Of a DNA stretch of 64,000 nucleotides, positions 28,411 to 37,421 are shown one piece after another (the first letter of the stretch is position 1; the number at the start of each line of letters is the position of its first letter). The stretch is from Methanobrevibacter sp. Lineage in GTDB: Archaea; Methanobacteriota; Methanobacteria; Methanobacteriales; Methanobacteriaceae. The position numbers and the translations under genes were made by a program. Under the pieces are notes generated by a model, which made no database searches, had not been told where the DNA came from, and worked only from the letters and a program-made list of their open reading frames with translations. Location: contig NZ_SUTI01000002.1 in the NCBI RefSeq assembly GCF_015062985.1, positions 1 through 64,000 on the forward strand. Direction: 5' to 3'.

Positions 28411-28773
28411 TTAAATGAATTTTTCTGATGCCTTGATGGTACCTGAAAGGCCGATTGTGGTCATGGAAATCCTGCCGCCATTATACATGTTTGACAATGC
28501 AAATGATGTCCTGACCTCATCAACAAAACCTCTTTGACATCTTACGATTGCCTTATAACTATAATAATCATCCTCGTTTTCCATTTCAAAAAATTTCATA
28601 ACCCATAAATCAAAATCAGCGGTTTTAAGTTCTCCCTGGAAACGGATGCATGCATCCCACATGATTGTAACAAGATTATCCTTGGAGATTATTGATTCGC
28701 TTTTGATTTCAACAGTCAGATACCTGTAGTTTTTCCTGAGTGTAGGAGGCAATACCTTAAGCTTCATCATCAA
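28411..28773 (-). CDS. rnp2: RNase P protein component 2 (Pop5)
   Basis: A 120-aa Pop5-family subunit of the archaeal RNase P ribonucleoprotein that trims tRNA 5' ends. LPPTLRKNYRYLTVEI at the start and AIVRCQRGFVDEVRTSFAL in the second half are recognisable. Three adjacent Met codons leave the start uncertain by 6 bp. It overlaps rnp3 by 17 bp, showing coupling. Confidence 0.9.
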   Translation of the reverse strand: MMMKLKVLPPTLRKNYRYLTVEIKSESIISKDNLVTIMWDACIRFQGELKTADFDLWVMKFFEMENEDDYYSYKAIVRCQRGFVDEVRTSFALSNMYNGGRISMTTIGLSGTIKASEKFI

Positions 28774-29467
28774 CCCTCCGAACTCCCTTAAATATCATCT
28801 GATGCCTGTTTTCATTGAATTCCAGAATCTCTCCTGCGGTTTCAAAGGACCTTGAAATTTCAGCATCACTCAAGCCAGTCTGTCTGAAAAAACTGGTGAA
28901 ATCCTGGGTTGTCCTGATGTCAAAAACGGATTCTGCTCTTGACGATAAAACCAATGGAAAATCAAATTTTCTGTATAATGTATAGATATCCTTAAAATTA
29001 GAGAGCACTTTTGCCCTGGGGGACAAATAGCTTCTTAAAATGTCTTTAAAGCATAATTCTATTGCAACATTATTCTTTAACGCCTCTTTTGCAAGAACAT
29101 GGTTCAATCCACTGTCATATCTTCTCAAATAAGGCCTTGACAAAACATCAATTCTGATATTTTCCAAAACCGCACGATTAACCTTCAAGTCCCCGCCGAC
29201 AACACTTATGCATGAAGATTTTTTTCTGAATTTATTGGAAACCTTTCTTATTTCATTAATGTTTGTTGAATCAATTTCCAATGTATAATCAAAAGAAATC
29301 ACATTTTCCAGGCTGTTTTCCAATTCATCTTTAAAATCAAGCGCATGTGAGAAATCATTTTGATTGTATGAAAAATTAATATGGCTCCAACCATATTTAG
29401 CAGCTTCGTCAGCTATTTTAATATTGTTTTCCAAGCCGCTTCCTTTAATGTTTAAATCAAAAAACAT
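28757..29467 (-). CDS. rnp3: RNase P protein component 3 (Rpp30)
   Basis: A 236-aa TIM-barrel subunit of RNase P that partners Pop5. MFFDLNIKG, AKYGWSHINFSYN, a Pro-poor barrel core and VVLSSRAES-like LVLSSRAESVFDIRT with SFFRQTGLSDAEI are family features. It lies directly upstream of rnp2 with overlap, a conserved pairing in euryarchaea. Confidence 0.9.
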   Translation of the reverse strand: MFFDLNIKGSGLENNIKIADEAAKYGWSHINFSYNQNDFSHALDFKDELENSLENVISFDYTLEIDSTNINEIRKVSNKFRKKSSCISVVGGDLKVNRAVLENIRIDVLSRPYLRRYDSGLNHVLAKEALKNNVAIELCFKDILRSYLSPRAKVLSNFKDIYTLYRKFDFPLVLSSRAESVFDIRTTQDFTSFFRQTGLSDAEISRSFETAGEILEFNENRHQMIFKGVRRVDDEA

Positions 29468-29523
29468 AGTAGATACTTTATTATTTTACATATTAATAAT
29501 TTTTTAAAAAAAAAAATGGGAAA

Positions 29524-30129
29524 TTATTGGTATCTGTAAAAAGTAACTTCCCAACTTACAGTTTCATAATATTCAATTGTAAATGTTTGAGGTGACGAAG
29601 AAGTGTATGAGAATGAATCAGATCTTGTTTCAACAGCACTTGATGAACCCCAATCGACACCACCGGACTTTCCATTTGAACCTGTAACATACAAATGATT
29701 TGTAGCATAGTTCTTTATTGGAAATGCTGAAAGATCCACTCTTATTTCACCTGCAGGAACTTCAATTACCTGTGAACCAGAACCTGAACCTGAATAACTG
29801 CCTATGGCTACCCATGACTTGGATGGGGATGACTGGGATGAAACAGTTTTTGTTGAGGATGACTCACCACTGGATTCCTGTGAAGAATCGACTTCAGAGG
29901 TAGCGTTTTTCTGTTCGACCTTATCATCACTAGAATTGGTTGCCAGTGAGGAATAAGCCAGGATTCCGACCAAAAGCAAGATGATTATAATTAACGCAAT
30001 AATAATATATTTCATGCTATTTGAATTTTGGGATGTATTGTCGTTAACTACAACATTCAATGAACTTCCACATTTAGTGCAAAATTTTGCCTCATCTTTA
30101 TTTTCAAAACCACATTTTTCACATTTCAT
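29524..30129 (-). CDS. zinc-ribbon membrane protein with Ser-rich linker and extracellular domain
   Basis: A 201-aa protein in four parts: a zinc ribbon (CEKCGFENKDEAKFCTKCGS, residues 3-22), a transmembrane helix (~40-62), a Ser/Thr/Glu-rich stretch (~65-105) and a beta-rich outer domain. The ribbon is predicted to face the cytosol. This ribbon-TM-outside layout is frequent in Methanobrevibacter-type genomes; function unknown. Confidence 0.7.
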   Translation of the reverse strand: MKCEKCGFENKDEAKFCTKCGSSLNVVVNDNTSQNSNSMKYIIIALIIIILLLVGILAYSSLATNSSDDKVEQKNATSEVDSSQESSGESSSTKTVSSQSSPSKSWVAIGSYSGSGSGSQVIEVPAGEIRVDLSAFPIKNYATNHLYVTGSNGKSGGVDWGSSSAVETRSDSFSYTSSSPQTFTIEYYETVSWEVTFYRYQ

Positions 30130-30291
30130 AAAAACTCATGCCTAAATGAATAGTTATGTTATATTATGTGTAAACATGCATAATAAATTATTGGTAAATT
30201 TATACAAACCAAAAAAGTGTCTAAAATAAGTGTATCTAAATAATAAGATGTTATAAAACATTTTATAGTATAAATTATATAATAGTTAATT

Positions 30292-30585
30292 ATGGTAAAA
30301 GAAAACGATGAACTTTTGAAACTAACATCCTATGTTCAAATTTCTAAATACCGAGAAAAAACATTGAAATCAATTGGTGATGAAGTTAAAATACCTACTA
30401 ATATTGCGAAGGACAGTGGTATCAGAACTAATCATATTTCAAAAGTTCTAAGTGAACTAAAAAGCAAAGACATTGTAGAATGCATTAACGAGGAAGCCCG
30501 TAAAGGAAGGCTTTACCGTTTGACCGACACAGGAAAAGATGTGTTAGAAACTATTAAAGACAAAGAGGAGAAGGAAAGTAACTAA
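30292..30585 (+). CDS. winged-helix transcriptional regulator
   Basis: A 97-aa DNA-binding protein with a compact winged helix (ATNI-like PTNIAKDSGIRTNHISKVLSEL recognition segment split as residues ~43-64, wing at KGRLYRLTDTGKDV). It lacks any sensor domain. It is alone on the + strand and its stop overlaps that of the convergent metallopeptidase-like gene by CTAA. It may control the adjacent zinc-ribbon genes. Confidence 0.75.
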   Translation: MVKENDELLKLTSYVQISKYREKTLKSIGDEVKIPTNIAKDSGIRTNHISKVLSELKSKDIVECINEEARKGRLYRLTDTGKDVLETIKDKEEKESN

Positions 30586-31568
30586 TCTATTTCTATACCT
30601 TCTTTAATAATTTCTAATTCCTGGCGAACTTCAAAACTGGATGCTTCAATAAAAACATCCTGCAAAACCCTTAATATTGTACTATTTTTAAAACTCAAAG
30701 GAAAACAATCATCTGTTTCTATAAATATTGAATCATAATTAGGATCTTTTAAATCTATTTTATACTGTACTTTGATTTCCTCCCGGAGGTCTTCATCAAT
30801 ATACTTTTCCAAATAGACGACCAACTCATTTGCAAATGTGTTTCCGTACTTCTTCATGGTATAAATGGATTCCTCATCCATTTTGGCATTTTCAACCAGG
30901 ATTTTGAAAGACCCGTAATTCTGATAGCCATATGGAATAAATCTCCCTTCAACAGTGTGTGCACAGTATTCATTCATTATTTCAAATTCAGGCAATGTTA
31001 AAAAGTACCATACGAAACTTTGTAGAGTGGATGAAGTTTCAACATCAAATATCTTGCATAACCACAATTCTATTATATTAAACAGAAGATAATGAGCCAA
31101 TTCGTGAATGATTGTGGCTATCTGAACTGAATCATCCAACCGGTCATCGTAATGAATGGAATTTCCCAAAAATATGAATCCCCTTTCATATCCTCTTGAT
31201 TTGGGATAACAATGTGTAAATATGCTTGCAAAATTTAAAATCTTATCTTTTATTGTATCTCCACGCATATCAAAATATTCTGCCCTCAAAAACACTTCCT
31301 GCAATAATTTATTATACTCTTCATTGCTGATAGTGGCATTTAACAACAGATTTTGATTGTATTCTGTGAATAAATCATCAAAATCATCAATGGATATGGG
31401 ATTAATTTGTTTCCCGCATTTTATGCAGTATGTAGCGTAATCAGAATTGATTTCATTGCAGTGCGGGCAGAAATGTACAGTTATCATCCTATTTCCGCAA
31501 TGAATGCAATAATTATTTTCTTTAAGATTGTAAGTTCCACAGATATCGCATAATTTCAACAAAACCAC
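30582..31568 (-). CDS. zinc-ribbon protein with HELAH metallopeptidase-like domain
   Basis: A 328-aa protein. Its first ~55 residues hold two to three ribbons (CDICG/CIHCG, CPHC/CIKCG). The rest is a zincin-like domain with H155-E156-L-A-H159 in a hydrophobic helix and a later NEYCAHTVEG segment that could supply the third ligand. The upstream seven-ribbon gene ends at TAG overlapping the GTG at 31568; a TTG at 31559 has better spacing from AGGTAGTG, so the true start may be there. Function unknown; protease activity is inferred only from the motif. Confidence 0.7.
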   Translation of the reverse strand: MVLLKLCDICGTYNLKENNYCIHCGNRMITVHFCPHCNEINSDYATYCIKCGKQINPISIDDFDDLFTEYNQNLLLNATISNEEYNKLLQEVFLRAEYFDMRGDTIKDKILNFASIFTHCYPKSRGYERGFIFLGNSIHYDDRLDDSVQIATIIHELAHYLLFNIIELWLCKIFDVETSSTLQSFVWYFLTLPEFEIMNEYCAHTVEGRFIPYGYQNYGSFKILVENAKMDEESIYTMKKYGNTFANELVVYLEKYIDEDLREEIKVQYKIDLKDPNYDSIFIETDDCFPLSFKNSTILRVLQDVFIEASSFEVRQELEIIKEGIEID

Positions 31569-32455
31569 TACCTGAACATGCCTTTAATATTTTTTATAGT
31601 ACTGTTAAATGAATTTTTTAGCAAAATTGTATTCTTGATATTTTTACCGCACTTGTGACAAAAATCAGTATCCCAATCAAGAATTTCACCACAGGAACAG
31701 AGTATTCTTGATTTTACTACTCTTTGAGGATTCAATGGCCTTCGACAATTCTGACAAAATTTAGAATCAATCGGATTTTTATGTCCGCAAACGCATGCAA
31801 TCAAAAAATTCTCTTTCTTTAAGCTTTCTCCACATTCTATGCAAAAACTGGAGGAAATTTCATTTATGGTGGCGCATGTGCATAATATTGATACTTCCCT
31901 TAAAAAGCCATAGTTATACAGCGGACGCCCACAGTTTTTACAGTATTGGGAAAGCTTTTCGTTTTCAGCGCCGCATATGCAGAAAATAGGATCCTTGAAT
32001 TCCAAACTGAAATTGCTGTAATTATCATTTGTATTCTGCACCTCTTCATGGAGTTGCTTGCCGCACATTTCACAAAATGCATTTTCTCTAGAATTAACTG
32101 CGCCGCATTCGCATAATACATTGTCCATTGAAAATACTGGTTTGGATTTATTTTTCAAAATACGGGCCAATTTGCTTTCAGTTCGTTTAGCACCGCACAT
32201 ATAACAATATTCATTATTTGCATCATTCAAATATCCGCAGGAGCAGATTTCATATTTGAAATCATTTCTTTTACTTTCTATATACGGTGAAAAGTCAATG
32301 TCAAAATTAAAAAATCCTATATTGTGTATTGGAAATGTGAAAATATGAACATCATCATTTGAAACATATCCTGTTTTGCATCCGCAATTGCCACAGTAAG
32401 GCTCATTCGGAAGTATTCTATGACCACATTTCCTGCAATAATTCTCAGAAAGCAT
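31568..32455 (-). CDS. tandem zinc-ribbon array protein
   Basis: A 295-aa protein made of about seven successive Cys4 ribbons of the C-x-C/CxxC...CxxCG type (for example CRKCG/CGNCG, CSCG/CYMCG, CECG/CEMCG, CICG/CKNCG, CTCA/CIECG, CVCG/CQNCR, CSCG/CHKCG). It has no other domain and no signal peptide. It is translationally coupled to the HELAH protein downstream and follows the RecJ-like gene by 5 bp. It probably acts as a multivalent binding scaffold. Confidence 0.7.
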   Translation of the reverse strand: MLSENYCRKCGHRILPNEPYCGNCGCKTGYVSNDDVHIFTFPIHNIGFFNFDIDFSPYIESKRNDFKYEICSCGYLNDANNEYCYMCGAKRTESKLARILKNKSKPVFSMDNVLCECGAVNSRENAFCEMCGKQLHEEVQNTNDNYSNFSLEFKDPIFCICGAENEKLSQYCKNCGRPLYNYGFLREVSILCTCATINEISSSFCIECGESLKKENFLIACVCGHKNPIDSKFCQNCRRPLNPQRVVKSRILCSCGEILDWDTDFCHKCGKNIKNTILLKNSFNSTIKNIKGMFR

Positions 32456-32460
32456 ATCTC

Positions 32461-34725
32461 TTAAAACTCTTTAGACAATGATTGTATCTCTTCAACAACT
32501 TTATATAATACTTCACTGCCCAATCCCTCAATATATTTAATGGAACCTGCGCATTCATGGCCTCCACCGTCAACACCTGCCTGAGGAACTTTTTGAGAGA
32601 TTATGGCCACAATATCATTAACATTAAATCCGTACTGCTCATTTACCGCATCAGTTGCTCTAAATACACCGAAATCAGGACCATGACCTAATGTTACAAT
32701 AGGCTTTTCTTCCCCCAACTCCTTAATTATCCTATCATGAACAAATCCGCAAGTTTTGCCCGGTGCTGGGAATGTGAATTTATGTGCGTATTTTTCAACA
32801 TCAATTAGATTGAAATAGATACCGTTGCTCAGTTGGGTCTTTTTGATGTTTGGAAGAGCTGCCTTGAGCTGTGTATCCACTCTTTTTTGATATTCCTTAT
32901 ATAATGCATCTATCATTTTTTCATGCTTGTCCAAGTTATCTACAGCAAGGATGGTGTCCATTATTCCTCTTCCGTTCATAAATCTTAAAAAGTATGCTTC
33001 AAAATCAACGCATTCAGCTATTTTTGCCAAATGCTCTTTTGCAAATCCTTTTTCAGATGCCAATTCAAGGTACTGGTAAACTTCACCGCATTCGGCGCGG
33101 TCACCTAATGCTGCAACTGCCGGCAAATGCATAATCAATTCCTTAATGTTCGGATTTATGAGATGTGCAACTTCACTGGCCAAAGCTCCAGCGGTCAATT
33201 GTGAATCTCCACCTACCAGATAAGGATTTACATGAGTATCCACGTATTCATCAACTGCGACTGTTGCGCCATATATTTCGCCATCCCTTTCGTCCTTGGT
33301 AATCAATTCACCAGGGTAGTGATGGTCAATCACAACGACTTCAATGTCATAAATCTTGGCCTGCATCAGGGCAACAATGTCCTCTTCGGTTGATCCGTTG
33401 TCCAAAAGAACAATAAGGGGCAGCTTTTGACCGTGCCTTTCCTGGTCTTCAAGAGCAAAGGATAAATCCTTAACTACATCTTCAAGCTCATAAAATGGAG
33501 CTTTACTTGGAGACCTTTTAAAATAATAATATTGAGCGTCATTGCTTGGGTTAACCTTTTCTATCAATGGAATAATAGCCTTTTCCATTGCAACTCCCGA
33601 ACAGATTCCATCCGCATCATTGTGATGTCTGATTAAAATTGTCCTGCCGTCAAGGATTGCCCTTCTTATCTTTTTGGCGGCTTCCCTCATCTTAGGTTTA
33701 AGCCTATTTAAAACATCACTTTTGACCAAGAAATCGACATGTTGAGGTTCAGCCTTTTTGTTTAATGCATCATCTATCAATTTATGTAGCTTGCGAGTAT
33801 TTTCTTCACCAAGTTTCATCATTGATGATGACTCAATCTGTGTTTTTCCACCATGTTCGTTCACTTCACCTAAAACCTGGACTGCATCGCCAAGTTCAAT
33901 TTCAGGATAGGACCTCTCACCTGCCTTATCAAATGCGGCAATTTCAGTAGTTCCTGTCTCATCGCTGATTATGAATATTGTAGGTCCTGAAGTCTGTTGA
34001 ATCTGCTGGACTTCACCATCGATTCTGACAATCTTTCCCTTGTTTTTCTCAAGCTGATCGATTAAAGTTCTTGGAAGTGATTTGGTTAATCTTTTAAGGT
34101 TATATGATTCAACATAAGCTGGGGCGAAATCAATTTTGCCTTCTCTGGATTTGATTGATGTGATGAATACTATTACCTCTTCACCGACATGATATTCTGA
34201 CATGTCACCCCTCATCAATCCCCAAACATTATTGTTTAGAGAAACAAAAGCACCATATCTTTCAATTCTTGTAATTTTACCTTTATATAACTTGTTTTTA
34301 TCCATGTCCTTCATCTGACATAAGGAATCTAAAACATAAACATCTCTTGCAGATTTTTGGCGAGCTTCAAATTCATCATATTTCATTTTCTCAACCTTTC
34401 TCTTTTCTTCACAATCTTCACAAACATCTAATTTTTCGTCAATTAATTTTCCGCAATCTCTGCATACATTGATTTGACCTGTTCCATGGCAATGAGGGCA
34501 TTCTTCAAAAACTTCCACCTGCCCCTTACCGTTACATACTTCGCATGGAATATCCTCTTCTCCACCCAAATCAAATTTTGCTCTTGCATTGCTGTTAACA
34601 CCTTTAAAATGATTACTGATATCAAATGCATCCTCTTCAAAGCCTGTTCCTCCACAGGCGTCGCATTCCTTATAGTCCACAACTACTGAACCAATACCAT
34701 TACATTTTGGACATTTAGTCTTCAA
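32461..34725 (-). CDS. RecJ-like DHH phosphoesterase with DnaJ-type zinc finger, S1 and OB domains
   Basis: A 754-aa cytosolic nuclease-like protein. N-terminal DnaJ-type CxxCxGxG motifs (CPKCNGIG, CDACGGTG, CEVCNGKG, CPHCHGTG; residues ~5-85), an S1 domain (~150-215), an OB fold (~240-310), then the DHH core with RHHNDADGICSG, LLDNGS and VVIDHHYPG, and the DHHA1 GGGHECAGS near the end. This is the archaeal RecJ/GAN-related layout. A longer frame reaches 34782, but GAGG before TTG at 34725 sets the start and avoids overlap with the upstream gene. Confidence 0.85.
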   Translation of the reverse strand: MKTKCPKCNGIGSVVVDYKECDACGGTGFEEDAFDISNHFKGVNSNARAKFDLGGEEDIPCEVCNGKGQVEVFEECPHCHGTGQINVCRDCGKLIDEKLDVCEDCEEKRKVEKMKYDEFEARQKSARDVYVLDSLCQMKDMDKNKLYKGKITRIERYGAFVSLNNNVWGLMRGDMSEYHVGEEVIVFITSIKSREGKIDFAPAYVESYNLKRLTKSLPRTLIDQLEKNKGKIVRIDGEVQQIQQTSGPTIFIISDETGTTEIAAFDKAGERSYPEIELGDAVQVLGEVNEHGGKTQIESSSMMKLGEENTRKLHKLIDDALNKKAEPQHVDFLVKSDVLNRLKPKMREAAKKIRRAILDGRTILIRHHNDADGICSGVAMEKAIIPLIEKVNPSNDAQYYYFKRSPSKAPFYELEDVVKDLSFALEDQERHGQKLPLIVLLDNGSTEEDIVALMQAKIYDIEVVVIDHHYPGELITKDERDGEIYGATVAVDEYVDTHVNPYLVGGDSQLTAGALASEVAHLINPNIKELIMHLPAVAALGDRAECGEVYQYLELASEKGFAKEHLAKIAECVDFEAYFLRFMNGRGIMDTILAVDNLDKHEKMIDALYKEYQKRVDTQLKAALPNIKKTQLSNGIYFNLIDVEKYAHKFTFPAPGKTCGFVHDRIIKELGEEKPIVTLGHGPDFGVFRATDAVNEQYGFNVNDIVAIISQKVPQAGVDGGGHECAGSIKYIEGLGSEVLYKVVEEIQSLSKEF

Positions 34726-34741
34726 ATTTAAAACCTCTTGT

Positions 34742-35257
34742 TTATATGAATGAATCTTGCTTGAATAATTTCGGATTATCATTAACTATAGAATCTCTTT
34801 GATTTTGATACTGAAGGGCCTCATAAATCAGTTCATTAGCTTCACCAGCATAAGATGTTCCTGTTGAATTTGAATTAACTTTAAAACATTCAATTGCTTC
34901 TTTTAACTTATCAACAGCTCTAAGTTTGAGATGCAATTCATTAATTACAGTATCAATATACTTAGTTTGAACATCATTTATATCCGATGAATAATTGCCT
35001 TTAATATCCCTCAATTTATTCAAACTATTATTGAAACTATCCCCTGCCGAATTTGCTTTGGCCATTGCCTCATTGAATTTCCTTTCATTTACAAGATCAA
35101 CGGCATCATTATAATCCTTGTCACCACTGACAATCAAATCACTGATTTCCGGCATGGTTTTGTTCATACTATCTACAGAGCTATCAATCAGTACAATAGC
35201 TGCTGAAATAAAAATCAGAACAATTATAAAAATTATTAATTTGCTATAGCTAGACAC
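34742..35257 (-). CDS. membrane-anchored helical hypothetical protein
   Basis: A 171-aa protein with one N-terminal membrane helix (~5-25) and a helical, charged outer domain (repeating DLVNERKFNEAMAKANSA-like segments near 55-75). No enzyme motif. It lies 16 bp upstream of the RecJ-like gene's TTG start, so the two may share a transcript. Confidence 0.6.
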   Translation of the reverse strand: MSSYSKLIIFIIVLIFISAAIVLIDSSVDSMNKTMPEISDLIVSGDKDYNDAVDLVNERKFNEAMAKANSAGDSFNNSLNKLRDIKGNYSSDINDVQTKYIDTVINELHLKLRAVDKLKEAIECFKVNSNSTGTSYAGEANELIYEALQYQNQRDSIVNDNPKLFKQDSFI

Positions 35258-35322
35258 GATAATATTTGTGTAAAAAGATGTTATTAAAATTTTTCATGAA
35301 CAAAAAAATAAATAAAAAAAAG

Positions 35323-35347
35323 AAGTTTAAAAATTACTTTTAAACTT
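35323..35347 (-). terminator. desulfoferrodoxin stop-codon hairpin terminator
   Basis: AAGTTTAAAA/TTTTAAACTT form a perfect 10-bp stem with a 5-nt loop; the stem includes the first two bases of the TAA stop complement (35346-35348). On the minus strand it is followed by TTCTTTTTTTTATTTATTTTTTT. Confidence 0.65.
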
Positions 35348-35711
35348 ATTCGCTGGACCAAAGGCCATGTAAGTTACAGAATGCTAATGCTTTTACATCA
35401 TCAGCTGCGTTTACAGTGAAAGTTGCTTCTGCAACATCACCTGGTTTGAAACATTTAGCGTATTGTTCATTTCCAGCTTCAACAATAACAAATTGGATGT
35501 AGTGGTCATCATCCATTGGGTGTGCTGCTTCACCGACTTTTACGGTTACTTTGTCACCATCGATTTCAACTACAGGTTTGTGTTTAGGTGATTTTTCACC
35601 TTCAGTTTGTTGTGGGAATTCAAACATGTGGTCGGAGCATACTTTTTCATCTCCATCAGCCAACACTTGAATAACACTTGCGCAATCGTCGCATTTTAAT
35701 ATTTTTGCCAT
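35346..35711 (-). CDS. dfx: desulfoferrodoxin-type superoxide reductase with altered center I
   Basis: A 121-aa protein that reduces superoxide without making oxygen. The catalytic Fe(His4Cys) center is complete: His in PKHKP, two His in AAHPMDDDHY, and Cys/His in CNLHGLW. The N-terminal desulforedoxin-like part has C7 and C10 but VCSDH where the family has two adjacent Cys, so center I lacks one ligand and may not hold iron normally. Located beside Fe-S assembly genes in a sulfur/oxidative-stress neighbourhood. Confidence 0.9.
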   Translation of the reverse strand: MAKILKCDDCASVIQVLADGDEKVCSDHMFEFPQQTEGEKSPKHKPVVEIDGDKVTVKVGEAAHPMDDDHYIQFVIVEAGNEQYAKCFKPGDVAEATFTVNAADDVKALAFCNLHGLWSSE

Positions 35712-35767
35712 AAAAATACATCTCCTTTTTTAGGTAATAAATATATTAACCTTCAAAGTATTTATTA

Positions 35768-36139
35768 CTATTGATTTGTTTCATAATAATTTTCAATGGC
35801 AGCTTGAAGCCCGTCGGCTGCAAGATTTGAACAGTGCATTTTAATTGGTGGAAGACCATCCAATTCTTCTGCAACATCATTTCTGGAAATTTGTAAAGCT
35901 TCCTCCAATGTTTTGCCTACTGCAATTTCAGTAATCATACTGCTTGTTGCAATAGCTGCCCCACATCCGAATGTCTGAAATGAGATGTCCTGAATTACGT
36001 CATCCTCAACTTTTATGTAGATTGTCATCAAATCACCGCAAGTCGGGTTTCCGACTGTTCCGACACCGTTTGCATCTTCCATCATTCTACAGTTTCTTGG
36101 GTTTGCAAAATGATCCATTACCTTTTCTGAATAATCCAT
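35768..36139 (-). CDS. Fe-S cluster scaffold protein (NifU/IscU type)
   Basis: A 123-aa U-type scaffold (MDYSEKVMDHFANPRN) with the three cluster ligands Cys in NPTCGDL, FGCGAA and MHCSNLA. It receives sulfur from the cysteine desulfurase encoded immediately upstream. A GTG at 36148 opens a longer frame inside the nifS end, but the ATG at 36139, just after the nifS stop, gives the canonical N-terminus. Only the U-type N domain is present. Confidence 0.93.
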   Translation of the reverse strand: MDYSEKVMDHFANPRNCRMMEDANGVGTVGNPTCGDLMTIYIKVEDDVIQDISFQTFGCGAAIATSSMITEIAVGKTLEEALQISRNDVAEELDGLPPIKMHCSNLAADGLQAAIENYYETNQ

Positions 36140-36141
36140 AA

Positions 36142-37350
36142 TTAACACATCCTACAATCATCACCATGCTTATTACACATTACTCCTTCATAATCAAGTT
36201 CTTGATTCCAAAGAGGAGACATTTCTCTTAATCTTGAAACTGCATTTGAAAGAGTTTCTACAAATTCATCAACATCAAATTTATCACTTTCCGGAGCAAG
36301 TGAAATTCTTAAGGAACCATGCACATCAACAGGGTCAAGGCCTAATGCTGTTAGAACCGGAGACGCTTCCAGCTTATTGGATGAACATGCTGAACCGGTT
36401 GAAGCCTGATAACCTTTAGCATCAAGTAAAAGAATCAATGATTCACCTTCAATTGCCTTGAATCTAAAGTTAACGAGATTTGGAAGTCTCTGCTCCATAT
36501 CACCATTTACATAAGCTGCCGGAATGGTATTCAATACCTTTTCAATTAGCTCATCCCTTATTGATGATAATTTTTCATAATGCTCATCAAGTTGACTGTA
36601 AGCCAATTCGCATGCTTTTCCAAATCCGACAATTCCTGCAACGTTTTCAGTACCTGCCCTGATGCCTCTTTCCTGACCTCCACCATGTATAAGCGGAACA
36701 AGGCGGGTTCCTTTTTTAATGTATAATGCTCCAACACCTTTAGGACCATTAATTTTATGGGATGATAAAGAAAGCATGTCCACATTCAACTTTTCAACAT
36801 CAACAGGGATTTTACCGAAAGTCTGAACGGCATCAGTGTGGAATTTAATGCCTTTTTCACGTGCGATTTTACCAATTTCCTCAATCGGCTGAATAGTGCC
36901 AATTTCGTTATTACCGTGCATTATAGTAATCAAAATTGTGTCGGGAGTAATTGCTTCTATTAAATCTTCAACCTTGATAATACCGTTTTCATAAACTGGC
37001 AAATAGGTAACCTTAAAGTCCAATGATTCCAAAAACTTTAAAGTTTCATTTACGGCGGGGTGCTCGAATTCTGTTGTGATTATATGTTTTCCTTGATTAA
37101 GGAATTTAAAGGCAATTCCTTTAATGGCAAGATTATCAGATTCTGATCCCCCGCCTGTAAAAATAATTTCTTCAGGCTTTGCATTAATTGCATCAGCTAC
37201 TCTTTGACGAGCCTGATTTAATGCATTTTTTGATTCGCGACCAAATTTATAAAGAGTGGATGGATTTCCAAACACTTCTGTGAAATATGGTTTCATCTCT
37301 TCAAAAACTTCCTCGCTAACTTGTGTTGTTGCTGAGTTATCTAAATACAT
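36142..37350 (-). CDS. cysteine desulfurase (NifS/IscS type)
   Basis: A 402-aa PLP enzyme removing sulfur from cysteine for Fe-S cluster and thio-cofactor synthesis. MYLDNSATTQ at the start, EIIFTGGGSESDNLAI, the PLP-Lys in LSSHKINGPKG near 200, and the sulfur-carrying Cys in STGSACSSNK near 325 are all present. The C-terminal tail CNKHGDDCRMC is an extra Cys-rich end that may help pass sulfur to the scaffold. Start follows GGGGGAT. Paired with nifU-like gene. Confidence 0.94.
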   Translation of the reverse strand: MYLDNSATTQVSEEVFEEMKPYFTEVFGNPSTLYKFGRESKNALNQARQRVADAINAKPEEIIFTGGGSESDNLAIKGIAFKFLNQGKHIITTEFEHPAVNETLKFLESLDFKVTYLPVYENGIIKVEDLIEAITPDTILITIMHGNNEIGTIQPIEEIGKIAREKGIKFHTDAVQTFGKIPVDVEKLNVDMLSLSSHKINGPKGVGALYIKKGTRLVPLIHGGGQERGIRAGTENVAGIVGFGKACELAYSQLDEHYEKLSSIRDELIEKVLNTIPAAYVNGDMEQRLPNLVNFRFKAIEGESLILLLDAKGYQASTGSACSSNKLEASPVLTALGLDPVDVHGSLRISLAPESDKFDVDEFVETLSNAVSRLREMSPLWNQELDYEGVMCNKHGDDCRMC

Positions 37351-37398
37351 TCTTTATCCCCCAATTGTCTTTTAATTTATTATACAAAATAATTTTAG

Positions 37399-37421
37399 TG
37401 AGTAAAGGGTTACTTTACTCA
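37399..37421 (-). terminator. hairpin at the end of the O-acetylhomoserine sulfhydrylase gene
   Basis: TGAGTAAAG/CTTTACTCA form a perfect 9-bp stem with loop GGTTA that contains the TGA stop (37419-37421). On the minus strand only ACTAAAATTATTTTG follows, so the U-tract is weak; it may separate this gene from nifS partly or completely. Confidence 0.5.

Noticed and set aside
34726..34782. 19-residue N-terminal extension of the RecJ-like protein
   Set aside because: It overlaps the upstream gene and the GAGG site; the TTG at 34725 directly before the first CxxC motif fits the family.
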